A stretch of DNA of 64,000 nt from Nephrocerus scutellatus (lineage: Eukaryota; Arthropoda; Insecta; Diptera; Pipunculidae): assembly GCA_947095585.1 (NCBI GenBank), contig OX352765.1, positions 24,520,254 to 24,584,253 on the forward strand, in the 5' to 3' direction. The stretch's first letter is position 1, and each line of letters opens with the position of its first letter. Position numbers and translations under genes: made by a program. Below are positions 26,140 through 39,107 of this stretch, one piece after another. The notes under the pieces were generated by a model. The model had not been told where the DNA came from. It searched no databases and was given only the letters and a program-made list of their open reading frames with translations.

Positions 26140-26965
26140 GATATATATCTAGCACCGTTCTCGAGATAAAAGACTGGCTTTAAAAAAAAAAAACTCACCC
26201 TTATATCAATCACCGTTGTCTTCTACATAAAACCTGTTGTATTCATTTGCTGATGAAAAAACTCTTTTGGCTTCTATTGAGTTTTGTCAGCAAAAGGAAT
26301 GCAATTCTCGCTTGATTGGCTCGCGAAATCTAATGAATACAGCTATTCTGTCTAACATTCAAGTCATTCTTGATTGGGGAAGATCTAATTGGGTGGAGTT
26401 TAACCCAAATAAATTTCAGGCTTGTTTTTTTTCTAAGAAAGGAGTTCAACATTACGTGCTACCTGTAATTAATGGTGTCCCTATTGCGAGATCTGATTCA
26501 CTTAAGATGTTAGGTTTGAAAGTTTCAAGTGAACTTTCTTGAAAGGAATATTTCAAAAAGAGCGAACCAATGTTTGCGCTCTATGGGTCGTTTCAACTTC
26601 TACTTCGCCCTCTCTGAAGTTTTAAGATTATATAACTTATGTTAGACCAGTATTTGAATTTAATTCATATGTGTGGGGTGGGGCTCCAAAATTGCCATTG
26701 CAATATCTTCATAGAATTTAGAATAGGTCCGTATGATAGTCGATGATACCATTACTTCACCTCTTTATAGCATAGATGAAATTTAGGAACTTCAATTGTT
26801 TTCTTTGAAATTCAATTACGGTAGCTGCTCTTCAGAAACCCGTTCTCTAATCCAAGTTCATTTTGTTAGTAAAGCAAACAGTTGTTTCAGTTCTACACAA
26901 TATAGATTTGCTTTAAAATCCTTCCTTAAAATCCTCCTTTTATCTGAGAGTGACATCGATTTGTA
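26140..26965 (+). mobile_element. Jockey/CR1-like LINE RT fragment, second copy
   Basis: A 101-codon plus frame (26237-26542) starts in the YADD region, here mutated to FADEK, and continues ILDWGRSNWVEFNPNKFQAC and SLKMLGLKVSSELS. Shifted frames then give YVRPVFEFNSYVWGGAPKLP (about 26640-26700) and a C-terminal block QYRFALKSFLKILLLSESDI ending in a stop at about 26965. Same subfamily as 3385-3890. Inactive. Confidence 0.8.
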
Positions 26966-27700
26966 ATGAGTTGGTCGACTCCGTGTTTACCGAAACGGTT
27001 AATCTACAGGCCTTCAAAACAGACGCAAGGTTCCAAATTGGTTAATAGAGGATCCACTGACGGTTCACTTACTTTTGTATTTGTAACATTTTCTTAGTCT
27101 GGGTTGTTTGTATTTTTCCCTGACCATGATCCATTGATCAAAGCATCTGGATTCGCGTCGCGTTTTTAGTTACGTGTACGTTTTTCCATACGGCTTTTTT
27201 AATGAATTAAAGGGAATTCTAAGAAAATAAATTGAAACCAAACGAACGTGAGGAATGTGATATATTGTAAATTACATTCCTTCGATTATTTATTTATTTT
27301 AATTTTTACTAAAGGGCTAACCCCACTTTATTGCAGTGGTGCAAGACATTGAGGGATATCTCCCCTGGCAATGAATTGTATAAAAAAAATGTTTTTTGTT
27401 ACAACAGGACGGTGCCACATTATGCACCAGTGACATCGACTGGCACGACACTGACCGACAAGATCCCCTGATTAGACAATTGTTTATGGTGGTATAGTGG
27501 CTTGCTAATTTGGGCACTCAGTAATCCGTACTCCGGATTATAAATTGTCCAGAATTTTCATATAGTAGCCTCCTATAATTTTGCAAAACGAACACGTCAA
27601 ATTTTGTAACAGGATCCCTGGTTCAATGGGCCACATACACATTTCACTTTCTTATACATAGTAATAGTAATAAGAAGTATAGTAATCATAAACATTTTTG
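26966..27700. other. Intergenic, nothing recognised
   Basis: AT-rich; short frames only. Confidence 0.4.
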
Positions 27701-27959
27701 AACTCGAGATTATTGCAGATTTACCCCTTTCCGTATCTCCTGAGCCATAAAAAGAGAAAAAAATCTCTGTCTGTCTCTGTCCACTCTATAGCCCAGACGG
27801 CTATAAAGACGGATGAAAATTCATATTTAAACTTTTTACATAAATTTTGACGGGCCCAACCCAAAGTCGCGGTTTACTTGGACAGTTTTTCGAGTTTTTG
27901 CAAATATCTCAAAAAGTATAGCACTGTTAAGTGCAAAAAAAATTTTAAAAAAAAAACCC

Positions 27960-28386
27960 ATAAAAATTACATTTTTTTTTTGTAAATTCTCTAACCGCAA
28001 AATTTGAATAAAATCGGATTGCTTTTTAAAAAAATTATATGTGAGCTGATCACTTCCAAATTTTTACAAAAATTGTCGTCCATCGGGGACACATGTGTAT
28101 AATATTTAAAGAAAATTGGGTAAATTTTTTCAAATTTTTGTATGTAATTTTTTTTGGGGCCTCAGACACCAAAATTTCTCTAAAATTTTTACAAAAAGTG
28201 TTGACACACATTTATATAAAATTTGAAGTAAAATTTTAACAGAAAGTGTTGTCACCGGAAATACGCATGTGTGCAAATTTTCAATGAAATCGGGCTTTGG
28301 GAAGTGGGTTTAATATAGATCGCAAGATTCCACTACAAACAAACGAACAAACAAACACACACACGCGAAGTTAATATAGAGAATTA
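27960..28386 (-). repeat. Helitron-like repeat, TCTCTATATTAAC family, copy 2
   Basis: In reverse orientation it ends with the boundary TCTCTATATTAACTTCGCG (at about 28365-28385), preceded by a TTTAACCCACTTCCCA-like block. It also carries two to three degenerate repeats of an approximately 100-bp unit with ACACATGTGTAT and ACAACACTTTTTGTAAA. The same order appears in plus orientation at 36911 and 46424. Length beyond 27960 is uncertain. Confidence 0.6.
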
Positions 28387-30229
28387 AAAAATAAATAAAA
28401 AAAATTAATATGCGTTTACAGAAGATTACGGCACCGACCGTAAAAGAAAGTCGTATTGTAGCCACACCTCAATTATGTTGTTATGAATCCTCTTAATATA
28501 GAGTCTAGAATGATTTGATTGCGTGCAGTTTCGCGGTTGAGCGTCATAGCGCTCACTACCTGCGAAAGTAGCAAGGAGTTCAAATAAGCACTGCATCTGC
28601 AAATAAGATTCGAAATAACCTGACTTTACTATCCCAACCAAGAAACTACAAACAACTAGGGTTACGGGCTAAGTCCCACATCACCACTGCATACCTGGAA
28701 CAAATTGGTAAAAGAGACCGTGAAATGGACACGTATAAAAAGAGTGTCACACAAGTTGCCAGCCGAATTTGCTTCTTTGAGTGAAATCGTATATTAGACG
28801 CATCGGTTAATTTCCGAATCTAAAGCTACTTGGAATTCCAAGCAATTAACAAAAGATATGGTAAGTCGTTAAAATTGCTGACCCCATTCGTAGATGAATG
28901 TAAGCTGATGGGAATCGTAAAAATGTCAAAAAATGCAGGCAATCGTAGCTCGTATAATGTTCATGGTTCATAGGCGAATAAAAGGAACCTGAGGAAAGAA
29001 TCTTTTTATTCTAAAACAATGACCGCACTGGGGCCAATACCACAAAGCAACAATTCAACATACTAACAGGCGTTGTTAAAACATTTGGATTTAACAACTG
29101 ATGTTCATTTCTGTACCACAAATGGAATTCGCTTTATTTGTTAAAAACATACATTTCCCATAACTTGTTAGCTCATTTTAATAAGTATTTTCGTCGCAGC
29201 TGCCCAATGCAAAGATAAACAAGCGCAACTTTTAAAGAAACTGTCTTTATAAAATTAAATTGAAATAAAATAAAATTAAAATTAAATAAATTTCGTATGT
29301 CTGTTCTTATTGCTAATTTTTTTGAAAACAAACATAACAAAACGATTCATAAGACAAGGTCTAATATCAAAGTTCAAAGATGTGCCTTCTTGCTTTGTGG
29401 TACAGGCCCCAGATGTGACAGTTCTTCCAAATATTCAGTCGTACGACGCACGGTCAATGACTTAGATCTTGATTTCATCATCATCAATTTTAGCTCGATC
29501 TACTCTATATCTGCATTCCAGCCGGTCATCACAAACAAAATCTTTCTACCAGAATAAGTAAATACAAAATTATCGCTGGTTATTAGAAAAAAAATATTTC
29601 AAGGCAATAGAGGTAGAGGTAGATGAACTAACAATTATTATGAATCAGCCTCAAGTTAACGTTAAAACTAGGTCATAAAAATGTCACAAATTACCGTAAA
29701 CCGCAGAACCTGATCAGTTCCAATATAATTTAATCCTAAATTAATTTCGATGACGATAACAATAAATTCAAATATTTATGTTGCTAAATTGTAATTTTTT
29801 AGCCTTTCCAGTGGCTATAGCTTTATAGGTTTAAGAATCTTTTGAGTGGTGCCGCAAGACAGATAAAGCAATTTGAAATTTACGAAATGAACACTTGAGT
29901 CGGTAGTAGAGGGTTTTTCCCGAGAATTCCCGGGAATTTTTTCCCTTTTCTAGTTCCCGTTTCCCGGTAAATAAAAATAAAATTCCCAATTTTTGGCTTA
30001 CATTTCGGAGCTATGATTTTTGAAATGGCGCCACTTATATTTTTTTATTTCGTATAATTAGGTTGTATGGCGTAGATCATGATGCTTAACTGAATTATGA
30101 TGGCGTATTGAAACTAATGTCACGACATCACCAAAGTGGATGATTTCATAAAATGGTTGTATGGTTGTATAATTCTGACCACTTAGGTCGCTAGGCCTTA
30201 GTCCATAAATCAATTTATTTCCAGAGATC
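28387..30229. other. Intergenic with one palindrome-rich spot
   Basis: At about 29915-29980 a cluster of TTCCCG/CGGGAA words, with the palindrome AATTCCCGGGAATT, stands out and may be the end of an unrecognised element. No gene seen. Confidence 0.4.
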
Positions 30230-33020
30230 TAACCGCAATGTCCTTAGAGACTCTCAACTAAAGGAAGCAGGAAGCAAGAGCACTATAAATTTTGCCAGGA
30301 GATGAAGATGTTCCCCATGTCGCCCCCCCCCCCGCCACAGAAATAACACAGAGCGTCGTATACTTCCGCATAGCAATCAATTTGTGATCGGATGCGACGC
30401 AAACTCACACTACATAGTCTGGGGAAGCACCGACACCAACATTAGAGGTGAGAAACTTCTTAATTACTGTTCATAAAACAACATTATGATAAACAACGTC
30501 GGGAATCAGCAATCTTTATGACAGCTATACAGATAGAGGTACTGCACCTTACCTAATCAGATACATGGACGGCCAGCATGATCCATAAATGGCACGTAAT
30601 AAAGGAAGCATCATTCTCGGACTACATGTTTATTAGATTTTACACCGAATTACCTAACAGGGCTCAATCCTTCACAAGAACCCCGAAGCACATTAAATGG
30701 CAGGTATTCTTAGAACAACTTAAAGAAAACATAACTGGAATACGCACCTCCTGTCAGGATACCAGGTCCTGCCGGCCTATTAGCCTCACATCTTTTATAC
30801 TAAATACCATTAAGAAAATAATAGGCTACTACATAAGGCATACCACACTCCAACTACACCCCCTAAACCCCAGTCAACATGCATACCAGACTGGCAAATC
30901 AACAGAAACAGCATTACATGAGATGACAATCAAAATCAACGAAACACTCCGAACTCAAAGAAATGTTTATATGCGACTTTGTTGACACACAAGGCGCTTT
31001 TGACAATACCTACTTCGAAGTAATTCAAGTTCAAGCCAGATCAAGGGGAATGACTTCTCTATCCTAGAACAGGTTATGAGCATAGAAAAAAGCATAAAAA
31101 TTCAGGCCAACTTCGGCCTAGGATAAGTTATGAGCAAACGAAGAAGCTGAACAATTCAGCCCACGATCGGCCTTACAATACCGGCAACCACAGGCTGCCC
31201 ACAAGGTGGCATCCAAAGACGACAGGCTGAAGAACAATGGCTTAAGAAACATTACCATGCAGATGACCAAATGGTCCTAATGGTTCGTGGCAAATTCGAG
31301 AGCATAACAGCAGAAGGCATGCAACTTGCTCTCAAACTAGTAAAAGACTGATTCAAAGAGGTCGGCCTCAGTGTCAACCCTGACAAAATAGTCTGCACCT
31401 TATTTACGAAAAAGAAAAAAATAACGTTTCCTGCACTACAGTTCCAAAGAAAAATCCTTCAAATAGCGCCACAAGCCAAATATTTAGGTGTCATTTTTTA
31501 CCAAAAACTCAGATGGAACCCCCACATGTCATACATAACTAACAAAGATAACAAAGCTTACTTTACATGCCAACGAATGTATAGCAAAACATGGGGAATA
31601 AGGGTATCTAGTTTTTTTAAGAAATAAATTTAATTTAGATTTTTAAAATATATGAATTTATTTTATAAATTTTAAAAATTAATATTTTATGGGTAAGCTA
31701 TAAAATAAATTTTTTATGTATATACCAAAACATTATTAGACAAAAACAGTGCAATCAAAGACACCCTCAAACCTGATTAAAATCTACATATTAATCTGTC
31801 TAAGTGCGACCGGTGCTGGTAAGACTTGCCCAACGGCAGCTCTAGAAAAGTTTCTGGGGCTCCCATGCACTTACATATCAAAAGCGAGGCTATAAGATTA
31901 GTTAAACTAAAAATTGCCAACCAAATAAAAGCAAACAGACCAGGACACACCAGAAACATAACCAAAATAATTTTGGAAAAGGAAACTGTACAACCATTAC
32001 TTAATGATAAGAACAACTAACTACCAAAGGAATGTTTCGATAAGAATGCCAGAACGGAATAAAGTTAAAAAATTTATTAGAACCCTTCAACACCATGCAT
32101 TAATCTTGTATACACTTGCATTAATCTTGTATATAGACAGATCAGAAACAAACACAGGAACCGGAGCATGAGTATGCAGCATGAAGTTACAGAATAACCG
32201 AGTTCTATTTGATCTCAGACAGGCAGCACTGCTAGCATTAAAAGATCCAGTCGTTCATTCAAAAACAACGTGGAGCAGCTTCTGCCACTTGAAAGAACTG
32301 GCCAAAACTAACAAAATGTGGTCTGCCGGTCACTCAGGCATCTCAAAAAAGCAGACCTCCGCTTAAGAGAAGGCGGTGAAGGAGTCTTCACTGGTGCCAA
32401 GACCAGTATTGCCTATTGCAAAAGCCATCTTGAAAACAACATCAAAGAGTGAGAAAAAATTTTTATAGAAGCGGAATAGGAATCGTCGAATGGTATGAGA
32501 CAGGCCAAAAAGCTTCTAAAAAACAATAGACAAAACACTTAAAATGACGGGACATGATGGGACATGGCCCATTCCATGGCCAGCTTTTGAATATGCGAAA
32601 AACTCAATCGGACCGCTGCCGATTGTGTAACGAGGCGAAAGAAACATCAAAACATACTTTTCATATGTGAAGCCCTTACCCGGAAAAAAATAGAATACTG
32701 TAAAAGATTGTTCTCTGGCCGAATGCCAAACGAATTGACTTGGCAGATATAGTGGCATTCCCAAAGGAACTAAGCAGCCACATAATGTGGTAAGCATCTG
32801 GGATGCCCAATAGATCTCAAGGTCGTAGTGCACAAGGCGTTATAGCCCAACACCAACAATAACAAATAATTAAAGGACGCTAGGTACAAATCAGAATTTC
32901 TAGTTTTAGAAGCACCCTTGAAATACAATCGAAAAAGAAAAGAAATTAAAACAATGACATTTAAGTTGACCGTGGAACTTGTCAACCTACGCATTGTTAA
33001 AATAACTAAACTTGACATCT
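30230..33020 (+). mobile_element. LOA-like LINE, nearly full ORF2 remnant (EN-RT-RNase H)
   Basis: This is the longest retroelement here. An endonuclease block FVIGCDANSHYIVWGSTDTN lies at 30383-30440. RT follows with RPISLTSFILNTIKKIIGYY (about 30775) and NPSQHAYQTGKSTETALHEM (30870), then a CPQGG block at about 31195 and HADDQMVLMV (catalytic ADD, about 31257). RNase H begins LYIDRSETNTGTGA at about 32128, with a VGHSG-like piece at about 32330. A zinc-knuckle-like CRLCNEAKETSKHI piece is at about 32610. Frames shift many times, and an AT-rich insert at about 31612-31735 interrupts RT. It could not be mobile now. Confidence 0.85.
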
Positions 33021-34720
33021 AGCGGTCTTCAAAACAAATCTGTGCCATACTCGTAGTCTTACCTAAAGTGATCCAATCGACTTCCTTCCAATTCAACTGA
33101 GTAGGACAATGCCGTCAATTATAGAACTGCCATAATGTTGGCTATAATTGAATAGTTGCAAGATGGATGGTAACAGTCTGTTCCACAAACATTTTTATTA
33201 CATATGAACTCTTTGTAATGTGTTCAAAATGGTTTTGAGTTGTATATAGATTGACTTTAATATTTTTATATATCTACAAGTATCTTGGACAGAGTTTAAT
33301 AAACGGATATCTAAATAAAGCAGCCAACGAGTTGTTTTTTTATTTTTAATGCAAGGTCTTCAATGGGTGGGTGGTCATTAGGATTAGTGCAAATTCGCGT
33401 GTATGGCATATAAACAATCAGATCACTGACTCTGACTCTCCGGCGATTAAATTTGAATTAATAAATCACAGTATAACACCAACATAGCACAAAACTAGAA
33501 AATAGAAAAAACTCGGAATGTTTTGAGTTATATTGACGTAATAGATTGAATGTAAGTTTTTTATTTGTTTAAGATAGCCCTTTATTTATTATCATAATAT
33601 GCTTAAGGTCACCGTATTATTTGAAACTAATTGATGATAAACGCAAATCGTTATGAATAATGCTAAACACAGTCGCTTTAACCTGTCGTCGTCTTCATGT
33701 CGACAGATTTGACACATACCTTTAGTATGTTTTATTTTTAAAATGATAAGCATCAAATGAGTATAGTAAATAAAGTTTTTGTTTTTCATTTTCGAAAATT
33801 GTAATTTATTTAAACACACAAGCTTGAAATTTGTTTAAAGCTGTATTTGCAAGCTATTCAATTACACCCAATTTTTTCACCTAATACAATATCAGAACGT
33901 TTTTGGTTTTGGTTACACACTTTAAAGAAAAATAATCTCACAGGGCAAATATATATAATGTACGTATTCACATTGGGATTATAAACTTAATCTATCTTGA
34001 TTTACATCTTTAGATTTTTATTTGCAGGGTTTTATTTTAGAGCAAAAACTTGTCCCATCTATCTTATCTATTTTTCTTATAACTTTGCGAAAATACCTTA
34101 ACATTTTCGTAAATTTTCAACTCTCCCAACCCGTATGAATATTGCCTACAAGTCGATGTGACTGCTTTAAATTTATGTATTGTTGTCTGGATGAATCACA
34201 TACAATACATGAATCAACTAAACAAATGGTTTAAAAATTAATAATTTAATTCAACCTAAATAGTTTGGTGTTTTTGTTCTCAACCGAAACCTGAAGAAAA
34301 CAATTGCGTCACTGAAACTTGTTTCTGATGAATACATGACAACAAATCATTAATACGGCAACTAATGATACAACAATTTCTTTTATTGAAAAAGCTGAAA
34401 AATATTACATTATTTTAAAATAAAGGGATATTATTAAAACAAACACAATAATTAAAGAAACACCAGCAAATATTTAATGTACTATTATTAATTAATTATT
34501 CGGTTGGGATGTTAATCCATTAAGGGATTATTCTTTAACTAATTTTGAGTTAAAAATCGTATGTTGTCTACTACTTTTAACAACCACTGAGTTTCAGGAC
34601 ATTAACCACTGAGTTACAGGACATTAAGTGAGTTACTTAAAAGTGATACAAAGTGATAACATCTAAACTGTTGAACCAAAAGCGACCAAAATGGTTCATC
34701 GTAAGCATAATAGATCAATT
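33021..34720. other. Intergenic, nothing recognised
   Basis: AT-rich, short frames only. Confidence 0.45.
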
Positions 34721-34769
34721 CTGTTTACTGTATTACCATTATTAACTGTTTTCATTTTGTTGTTATTCT

Positions 34770-35700
34770 TGTTGTCGGTAGGGTTGGGGTCGTTGGTGAG
34801 AGGGTGAGGTTGTCATCTGGGAAATGGTCTGAGGGCGGTTGTTGTTGGGGGTGGTTGTTGTTGGGGTTAAGTTGTTGGTGGAAGGTTTATCTTAGCCTCT
34901 CATCAAAATTGTTTCGACCGGAAGTATTTATATACTCGTATATTTGCTTAATGAATGCCCGGCGTACTCATTTAGCATATATACGACGGTATTTTTACTT
35001 CTGAGATCCTGCGTGTGACCCCTGTCGCGTGTCGCGTTTAACGTGTGTGACGCGTCTAAACGTGGGTATTATTTTCAGCATCCCAAACGACAATTTATGC
35101 TTATGTCTATGTACGTGATGTGGCTCACACAACTTTATCACTTCTTCAAGTTTTTTCACTGGGGGAGTGCATCTTCGGCGTAAACCTCTCTTTAGAAATT
35201 TTTGGAATTAGTTAGTATTTTTGATTGGCTCAGTCAAGAACTGTCGATTTTTTTTGGCGTTGTGGTCCAATTTTATTAAAATTATTACCTACACAATATT
35301 TTAGGGTGGAGGATGGTTATAGGCTCCTCATTCCTCTTCCATTGGGGTGTTAAATGTAAAATGTCAACATCAGCCACATATACAAACTGATTTTAACGAA
35401 ATTTGTAATGTGTTATTATTGGCAGGTGGCGGAAGATTATATTCTATAGTAACCCCCTCCCTTAACATTCCCTTAAGGATTCTTATGAAAGATTCAATGT
35501 ATATTATTGGTTGGTGTGGAAAGGTTATAGACTATATAGGGTGGGTGGGGGTGATGTAAAATTTTAGCATTAGACACAGTTACAACCAAATTTTATAAAA
35601 TTTGCAATGCAAACTATTGGCTGGTGGGGGAAGATTATAGGCTTCAGTACACCCCCTTTTCCGGGAGTTGATGTGTACGGGTAGCGAAGCGCCCGGTTTC
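34770..35700. repeat. Helitron-like element with internal degenerate repeats
   Basis: G/T-rich start (GGGTTGGGGTCGTTGGTG at about 34781), then three degenerate direct copies of a unit with CCAATTTTATTAAAATT and a TATTGGYTGGTG...GGTTATAG block (about 35265-35660). It ends TGTGTACGGGTAGCGAAGCG at about 35670-35690, matching the end at about 9840-9860. Class by inference. Confidence 0.4.
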
Positions 35701-36039
35701 CTCGATGCAAGTGCCATTAATGGCTGGAGTGTTACGTTTGGACGAAAGAAGACAGGATATTGGATATTTTAATTATGCTGTTCAGAATTATTCAGAATTT
35801 AACGTGCATACGTAGTTGTTTGAGTTCCAAATGTGAACGGGACGGAGGTTCCTCAAAATTATATGAAAAAATCAAAACAAAGCCCTAGGGAAAGCCAGCA
35901 TTTATGCATTTATATGCGGTGACTTGAAACCGTAAAAAACAACTTGGATTCATCAAAAGATATTTACTAATCCAATGAAGCAGTTTTTCATTGACCACAA
36001 AAGAATGCATTTTGAAAAAAGAGCTTGATTCGAAACTCT

Positions 36040-36590
36040 GTCTTGGAAAATATCGAGTGCAAGAACCCTGTTTTCACCGAATTGATGAATTGACTGGTTC
36101 AACTATTTGGTGATATATGCCATTAAGTAGCACGATGGTCTCGTTGCCCATCAAATGATGTATCTGTACGAAGAAGACTGGACAAATTCTGTTTTCCAAT
36201 TTCTCTGGCAATAGAAAAGATAGAACAACTTAGGCAATGGTAATGCGAGTTTTGTAGAACACCTCTTCAGAAGGGGTTCAGTTTGGACAGAATGGTGAAG
36301 CAAACCAGAATTGTGTACATTAAAATTGCCCGCATTTGCGACTTCAGTGTGAGGATATTGGGTGACTATTCTTGAAATTGAATCCGACAGCGTTTCAAAC
36401 TCGTTATGAGTTCAATCATTGTATGGATTGATTGGAGCTTTTCTAAATGTAGCAGTAGTGTGTTTTGCTTTTGCTCAAAAAGAAGGTACTTTTTGAGCCA
36501 TATGAAATTAAATTCCCGATTGGAACATTGCCTGAATTGTGGTTGAAGTTTAACATTGAAAAGCAATACCGCTACTCACATAAGTTGTGA
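36040..36590 (-). mobile_element. Jockey-like LINE endonuclease fragment
   Basis: The minus strand reads SFETLSDSISRIVTQYPHTE then VANAGNFNVHNSGLLHHSVQ (about 36290-36410). This is the endonuclease catalytic block with GDFNVHN changed to GNFNVHN, and it continues into a decayed region. The Asp to Asn change and many stops make it inactive. Confidence 0.6.
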
Positions 36591-36904
36591 GTCAGCGTCG
36601 TTGAAAAAATATGCGAACTACAGCAGTTTTCTATTTTCTATTTGCACTTGCGCTTTCTGCAGCGGCTGCGTTCCGCCAAATAGAACTAAGCCAATCAAAT
36701 CCAATCTCATATTATAATTTAAAAACATATTATAAAAATATGTCGCAGTAACGATAACGATTATTTCTGAGAATAACAGGGTATTTTTAAAGGCACACCG
36801 GTGTTTTTTGTATTCCCAGGCACTTTTTTCAAAAATCTTTTCAAGCTACTCACATTGAGTCAATTGTTATTTACAATTTTCTTGGCTATATTTATTCGAA
36901 TGTT

Positions 36905-37180
36905 TTAAAATTCTCTATATTAACTCTGCGTGCCCCGTTGTCTGTCATCTGACGGTGGCAGGCTGGTAGAATTTTGTGATATATTTTTAACCCACTTCAT
37001 AAAGACCGATTTAATTCAATTATTACACACATGTGTATGTCCGGGGACAACACTTTTTGTAAAAATTTGGAAGTGATGGCTGAGGGGCCAACATTTTTTT
37101 TATTTTTTATTTTATTCAAACTTTGCACACACATATGTATCTCTGAGTACAGAATTTACACGAATCATTTGAATTTTTAT
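36905..37180 (+). repeat. Helitron-like repeat, TCTCTATATTAAC family, copy 3
   Basis: Starts AAATTCTCTATATTAACT at about 36906, then a TTTTTAACCCACTTCATAAA block (about 36985), an ACACACATGTGTATGTCCGG block and ACAACACTTTTTGTAAAAAT. The order is the same as in the 46424 copy. Confidence 0.6.
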
Positions 37181-37677
37181 GGGTTGTTTTTTTCATACGA
37201 ATAAAAATGACAGTTATTTCAATTCGTTTGAAACATAGACTATGATGAATTGACGAATGGAAAATTAGTTTCGATTCGTTCGAAAGTGTGAATACCATTT
37301 ACTCGAATTCGAACAACTTTCGTATTCGTCCGAATGTCAGAATCTCATAAATGCATGGGTAATTATAATTCAAGTCGATGAACATCTTTAAAGCCAAATC
37401 AGGCGCTGAGGCATATATTTTTCTTCTGAGCTTGTATTATGAATAAAAAAATTTAATTGGGATTCACGCAAATGAAAATACTTTCTCAATAACTAAAAAA
37501 AACCATCAAAACCCAGTTTACGATAAGGTGACTGACTATCAAACTTTTAGTTTTTATTGCAAAGCATCTTCGAAGTTCCAACAATATGACAAAATAAAGT
37601 AAACAAACAACGTAATTATGCAAAAATTCGCGTTCCGGATTTTCTTGCAAAATTGTTTGCTCTGTGCACACACTCAC
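37181..37677. other. Intergenic or intronic, nothing recognised
   Basis: AT-rich; on the minus strand this would be the first intron of the gene starting at 37780. Confidence 0.35.
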
Positions 37678-37780
37678 CTCGCTTCTCTCTGAATGTATCG
37701 GCTGTGTTACTCGTGGTGTTGTTTCCCGCCTCGGTAATTGCCATTGACAGCAAAATTAACAAAATCGAAACACAATACAT
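37678..37780 (-). CDS. First coding exon of a secreted protein (signal peptide, dibasic site)
   Basis: An ATG at 37780 on the minus strand (context AAACAATG, good for insects) opens MYCVSILLILLSMAITEAG, a strong signal peptide. NNTTSNTADTF with two N-glycosylation-type sites follows, then REKR, a furin-like site. A strong donor (GCGAG|GTGAGT) follows at 37678/37677. The exon is 103 nt, ending in phase 1. The next exon is not adjacent. The internal exon at 18066-18458 is on the same strand, downstream and phase-compatible, so a long first intron of about 19 kb is possible but unproven. I do not recognise the protein. Confidence 0.6.
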
Positions 37781-39107
37781 TGTTTCTGAGAGACACCCGG
37801 GCCCCCGTGTGAACAACAACATGCCGCCACGAACCTTAAACAAATAATCGTATCTTATCACGCAAAATCAAAACAAATCGCGCTCGGCGGTTGTGCTGGT
37901 TGCTCTCTTCTTAACGAAACAACAATATTACTATTAACAATTCACACTTTCTAATTTGATTTAATAAATAAATTCCTTCATTTAACTTAATTTAAAGTAA
38001 AAACTTTTCGCTTTTTAATTTTCATTGTTGTCCCTCAAATCTTGGTTGAATCGGATTCGATATTGATATTGAAAAATCGGTTATCATTGCCCGACGACTG
38101 TGGCATGTTGTGAGCAGCTATGCTACTTAGCTTGTAACCGGCACTACATTTTCTATGTTGTCAAATACGAAAAGCTCCAACAAAGTTGATATCGACGGAA
38201 ACCGGCTAGAAAGAAAGGAAGCTTTTTACTCTCGCGCTATACCTGACCGAGCTGACGCTCGTAGTTTATTTTCGAAATTATTCCAGTTGTAACTTGCGGT
38301 CTGAGCGCAGTGCGGTCGTCAATTTGTCATCGAGAAGGAAAATATCAGCGACGCGACATGCATTCCTTTGTCGCTTGCGAAGCTCCCAAATGGACTGGTC
38401 AACTTGATATATCGTTGCAATCGCGATACACAAGCTCTCACGCCAAGAGATCTTACAAACTGAAGTGGAACTCCAGACGAAAACAAAAAGTGCCAAACTA
38501 TGGCCTACAATAGCACATCGGCTAACCAGTTGGAGTCGGAGGCAGTGTAAGATGGTAAGAGCCAGTTTTACTCTCGTTTTGTCTCGTCGAAATGAGAAGC
38601 AGGTGGAGACGATAATACTGATGTTGATGATGATGTTATTCCGTTTGAATCAGCTGCTGTTGCAGATGAAGTCGATTGGTAGAAGTGAACTAACTGATGA
38701 CCATTAAGATCAGCCGTGGAGAGCGAGGCTCGCAGCCCACTTGTCGTGGGTCTACTAGTTTTCATTAGACAAGCTCAAGACACAGTATAATTGCTTGTCT
38801 AGTGGGCATCTTCTATTCCGCCGCTAAGCGTTGCGCAAACCACAGAGATTTCGGCATCGTCGACGATTTCTCCCAGAGTTGCCTATTATTATAACACCTC
38901 CGTAAATTTCTATGACAGAAAGGTGCGAGTGGCTGGGATGGGGGTTTCAAGTTTTTGTGTAGAATAAAAAAATGCGTTCGAATCAAATTTGTATTTTTTT
39001 TGTTTGTTTGTTTATTAAAATACATGAATACAGTTAGCGCGAATTTCAACAAAAAAGCAACTTATTATTTGTTTTTGAAAGAGGACGAACGTTTCCAAAT
39101 GGCCAGA
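37781..39107. other. Putative promoter/5' region of the 37780 gene; Ser-rich frame
   Basis: This stretch is less AT-rich than its surroundings (38080-38800) and lies just upstream of the signal-peptide exon, so leader and promoter sequence is expected. A 65-codon minus frame at 38568-38765 is rich in Ser and Thr but has no clear splice sites or motif. Confidence 0.35.

Noticed and set aside
38568..38765. Ser/Thr-rich 65-codon minus frame
   Set aside because: Composition looks coding, but there is no convincing acceptor or donor, and an in-frame stop lies just upstream of the ATG.
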